Source: CAVQJU01 sp963729215
GTDB taxonomy: Bacteria; Acidobacteriota; Vicinamibacteria; Vicinamibacterales; CAVVIG01
Assembly: GCA_963729215.1 (NCBI GenBank)
Contig: CAVSND010000013.1
Coordinates: 1-64,000, forward strand
DNA length: 64,000 nt
Direction of reading: 5' to 3'
The position numbers and the translations under genes were made by a program. Positions within the stretch are counted from its first letter, which is position 1. Every line of letters begins with the position of its first letter. This document shows positions 62,281 through 64,000 of this stretch, one piece after another. Below the pieces are notes generated by a model, which was given only the letters and a program-made list of their open reading frames with translations, did not search any database and had not been told where the DNA came from.

Positions 62281-63073
62281 ATTCGCCTTCGTATTCGCGC
62301 TGCTGGTGGCGGCTCCTGCACACGCGCAGTGGTTGAAGTATCCGACGCCCGGCGTCCCCAGGACGGCCAGCGGGACGCCGAATCTGAACGCGTCCGCGCC
62401 ACGCACCGCTGACGGCAAGCCGGACCTGTCGGGCATCTGGATTCCCGAAGACAACAGGCCCTGCCCGGCCGAAGGCTGCGCCGACATGAAAGTGGGGCAG
62501 CAGTTCGTGGACATGGGCTGGGGACTCAAGGGCGGCCTGCCGTACCAGCCGTGGGCGGCGGCGCTGACCAGGCAGCGAACCGCGGAGCTTCGCCTGAACG
62601 ATCCCAACTCGCAGTGCCTGCCGATCGGTATCGTGCGCATGCACACGACGCCGTTGTACCGGAAGATCGTGCAGACGCCTGGCCTGGTGATCATCCTGAG
62701 CGAACGCCAGGTGTGGTACCGGCAGGTGTTTACCGACGGCCGGCCGCTGCCGCCGGATCCGCAGCCGACGTGGAATGGCTACTCGGTGGGCACGTGGGAC
62801 GGCGACACGCTCGTCGTGCGGTCGAGCGGGTTTCGCGACGGTCTCTGGCTCGACGCCAACGGCAGCCCGATGACCGGGGCCGCGACGATCACCGAACGCT
62901 TCCGCCGCACGAACTACGGGACGCTCGACATCACGATCACCGTGGACGATCCAAAGGCCTACACGGCGCCGTGGACCACGACCATCCGCCACCTCATCGC
63001 GCTCGACACGGAACTGATCGACTACGTGTGCCAGGAGAACGAGAAGGACGTTCGTCATCTCGTTGGGAAGTAG
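62273..63073 (+). CDS. secreted protein distantly related to the WGDPDL family
   Basis: 266 aa. Signal peptide (FVFALLVAAPAHAQ), then DGKPDLSGIWIPEDNRPC, QCLPIGIVRMHTTPLY, IILSERQVWYRQVFTDGRPLP, WNGYSVGTWDGDTLVVRSSGF, ITERFRRTNYG and ITITVDDPKAYTAPWT. DLSGIW, WDGDTLVV, TERF and TVDDP correspond to blocks of the three WGDPDL paralogues, but the middle differs. It is widespread in Acidobacteria without a known role. The start lies in an octamer array, so the array may influence translation. Confidence 0.85.
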   Translation: MNKFAFVFALLVAAPAHAQWLKYPTPGVPRTASGTPNLNASAPRTADGKPDLSGIWIPEDNRPCPAEGCADMKVGQQFVDMGWGLKGGLPYQPWAAALTRQRTAELRLNDPNSQCLPIGIVRMHTTPLYRKIVQTPGLVIILSERQVWYRQVFTDGRPLPPDPQPTWNGYSVGTWDGDTLVVRSSGFRDGLWLDANGSPMTGAATITERFRRTNYGTLDITITVDDPKAYTAPWTTTIRHLIALDTELIDYVCQENEKDVRHLVGK

Positions 63074-63075
63074 CG

Positions 63076-63533
63076 ATGAGAAGCCGCGCGCGCGTCGGCG
63101 CCCTTGTGGCATGCGTCTCGTTCGAGCGCCTGCAATCCGACGAGCCCTTCGCCCTCTTCGTCTGGCGCGCTTGACGGCCAATGGAGCGGGACCACGGCGC
63201 AGGGCGTGCCCATCACCTTCAGCGTTGCGTCAAACCAGAAGGTCACGTCTATCTCGGTTGGATACAGCTTCAACGGCTGTTCCGGCATCCAGACGTATTC
63301 GAACCTGAGTCTCGACACGGCGCCGACGGTGATCTGTATTCCCGGCCCATGCTCGAACGACATCTCGTCGTTCCGGTCGTTCAACTACCTGGCCGGTTCG
63401 CCCGGCGGCCCCTCCACGACCATCAACGGCCTGTTTGTTCTCGGGAGCCGGGCCGAAGGCCAGGTGTCTTTCAGAGACTATCCCGGCTGCGGAACCGCGG
63501 CGGGAATCGGGTGGACCGCCGTCAAGGCCGTGA
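63076..63533 (+). CDS. lipoprotein of unknown function (frameshifted)
   Basis: About 151 aa after correction. ATG 63076 lies 3 bp after the previous stop. One extra T near 63120 must be removed to join RVGALVACVS to SSACNPTSPSPSSS, giving a lipobox (SSAC). The mature part is a beta-rich domain (GQWSGTTAQGVPITFSV, NGLFVLGSRAEGQVSF, CSGIQTY). In the printed frame it reads on to 63658 through an AACGGA repeat; one extra G near 63526 would give a natural end AVKP at TGA 63531-63533. Function unknown. Confidence 0.65.
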
Positions 63534-63546
63534 AGGTGACAGAAAA

Positions 63547-63572
63547 TGTAAAACGGAAAACGGAGAACGAAA
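63547..63572. repeat. AACGGA/AACGTA short array
   Basis: GTAAAACGGAAAACGGAGAACG, three to four units of the AACGTA/AACGGA family in the gap between convergent genes. Confidence 0.6.
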
Positions 63573-63632
63573 TTTCTGAGTGTCTCTGCGTCCTACGTTC
63601 ACGTAGCCTGCCGGCTCTCGGCCGCCGGCGCG

Positions 63633-64000
63633 TCACGGGTGCACGATGCGAACGGTGAAGTCCGCCGGAGCTGTGAGCCCGCCGAGATCGTAAATCCTCG
63701 CGCAGTACGTGCCGGCCGCAAGCGAGTTGACCAGCTGCGCCGTCAACCCGGGCGCCGTCGCGACGGAGTTCGTCACGCTGCAGTCGGTTTCGAGCGGCGT
63801 GCCGACCCCAAGGCCCATAACCGTGTTCGACGCCGGACCCGGCGGAGTGGGAACGAGGCTGGCGAGCGTAATGCTGACCTGGCCCGTCGCCGCGGTCGTG
63901 AACGAGTAGAAGCTCGAACCCTGCACCTCCAGCCTGCCCGAGAACGTTTCCGTGGTCGGCAATGCCGGCGTCGTGGGTGTCGTGGGGGTGTTGTTGCCGC
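63633..64000 (-). CDS. extracellular PPC-like domain protein (C-terminal part, runs off window)
   Basis: The 3' end of a longer gene; 122 codons are visible. A Thr/Pro linker (NNTPTTPTTPA) at the right edge leads into a beta-rich domain: TFSGRLEVQGSSFYSFTT, VSITLASL, GLGVGTPLE, CSVTNSVAT, GTYCARIYDLGGL and ADFTVRIVHP. This resembles a bacterial pre-peptidase C-terminal (PPC)-like domain, frequent at the end of secreted Acidobacteria proteins, with two Cys likely disulfide-bonded. Convergent with the lipoprotein gene. Confidence 0.7.
   Translation of the reverse strand, partial: GNNTPTTPTTPALPTTETFSGRLEVQGSSFYSFTTAATGQVSITLASLVPTPPGPASNTVMGLGVGTPLETDCSVTNSVATAPGLTAQLVNSLAAGTYCARIYDLGGLTAPADFTVRIVHP

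Noticed and set aside
1..64000. tRNA, rRNA, IS elements, prophage or integrase genes
   Set aside because: None recognised on either strand; no transposase or recombinase motif in any plausible frame.

Overview
The window is GC-rich DNA, most likely from a soil member of the Acidobacteriota (Vicinamibacteria-like). Pointers are two DUF1592/DUF1552/ankyrin cassettes, Oar-type TonB-dependent receptors with an N-terminal carboxypeptidase-regulatory domain, several quinoprotein-type beta-propellers, many small secreted proteins of Acidobacteria-typical families, and short repeats in most intergenic gaps. This placement is inference. No rRNA, tRNA, CRISPR array, transposase or phage gene was seen.

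Layout. 1-950: edge-truncated PepSY membrane protein and a divergent PEBP-like protein. 1003-11569: DUF1592 haem protein, DUF1552 protein, secreted ankyrin protein, dihaem cytochrome with TPR tail, Oar-like receptor, secreted WGDPDL-family protein. 11687-18273 (minus): DinB protein, PQQ dehydrogenase with a lactonase-like metallo-hydrolase, MmgE/PrpD protein with an MFS transporter. 18487-23322: propeller-sensor histidine kinase, LuxR response regulator, AAC(6')-like acetyltransferase, membrane protein. 23559-31074: second DUF1592/DUF1552/ankyrin cassette followed by a PQQ propeller fused to a cupredoxin. 31182-48496: secreted WGDPDL paralogues, two VOC proteins, two NHL propellers, HupE-like protein, second TonB receptor, ExeA-SPOR ATPase, beta-helix protein and a four-gene operon with a degenerate metallo-beta-lactamase fold. 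48575-57822: carboxylesterase, IorA/IorB molybdo-oxidoreductase, membrane protein, lipoprotein, amidohydrolase, SGNH esterase, YceI. 57927-64000: LuxR/TPR regulator with a flavin monooxygenase, LLM oxidoreductase, small zinc ribbon, secreted protein, lipoprotein and an edge-truncated extracellular protein.

How it may work together. The theme is secreted oxidation and import: exported haem, quinoprotein, molybdenum and copper proteins next to outer-membrane receptors. A near-palindromic site (TACCC-N3/5-GGGG type) lies in five promoter regions, including that of the propeller kinase, and could link these genes as one regulon.

Caution. About twenty single-base indels (nearly all one extra base, often G) interrupt otherwise well-conserved plus-strand genes, while roughly 19 kb of minus-strand coding sequence shows none that I could find. 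They are most easily read as consensus errors, but their strand bias and their recurrence at GTACTG deserve checking. Affected genes are listed over their full reconstructed span. Several gene ends or starts also run into intergenic repeats, so those boundaries are uncertain.
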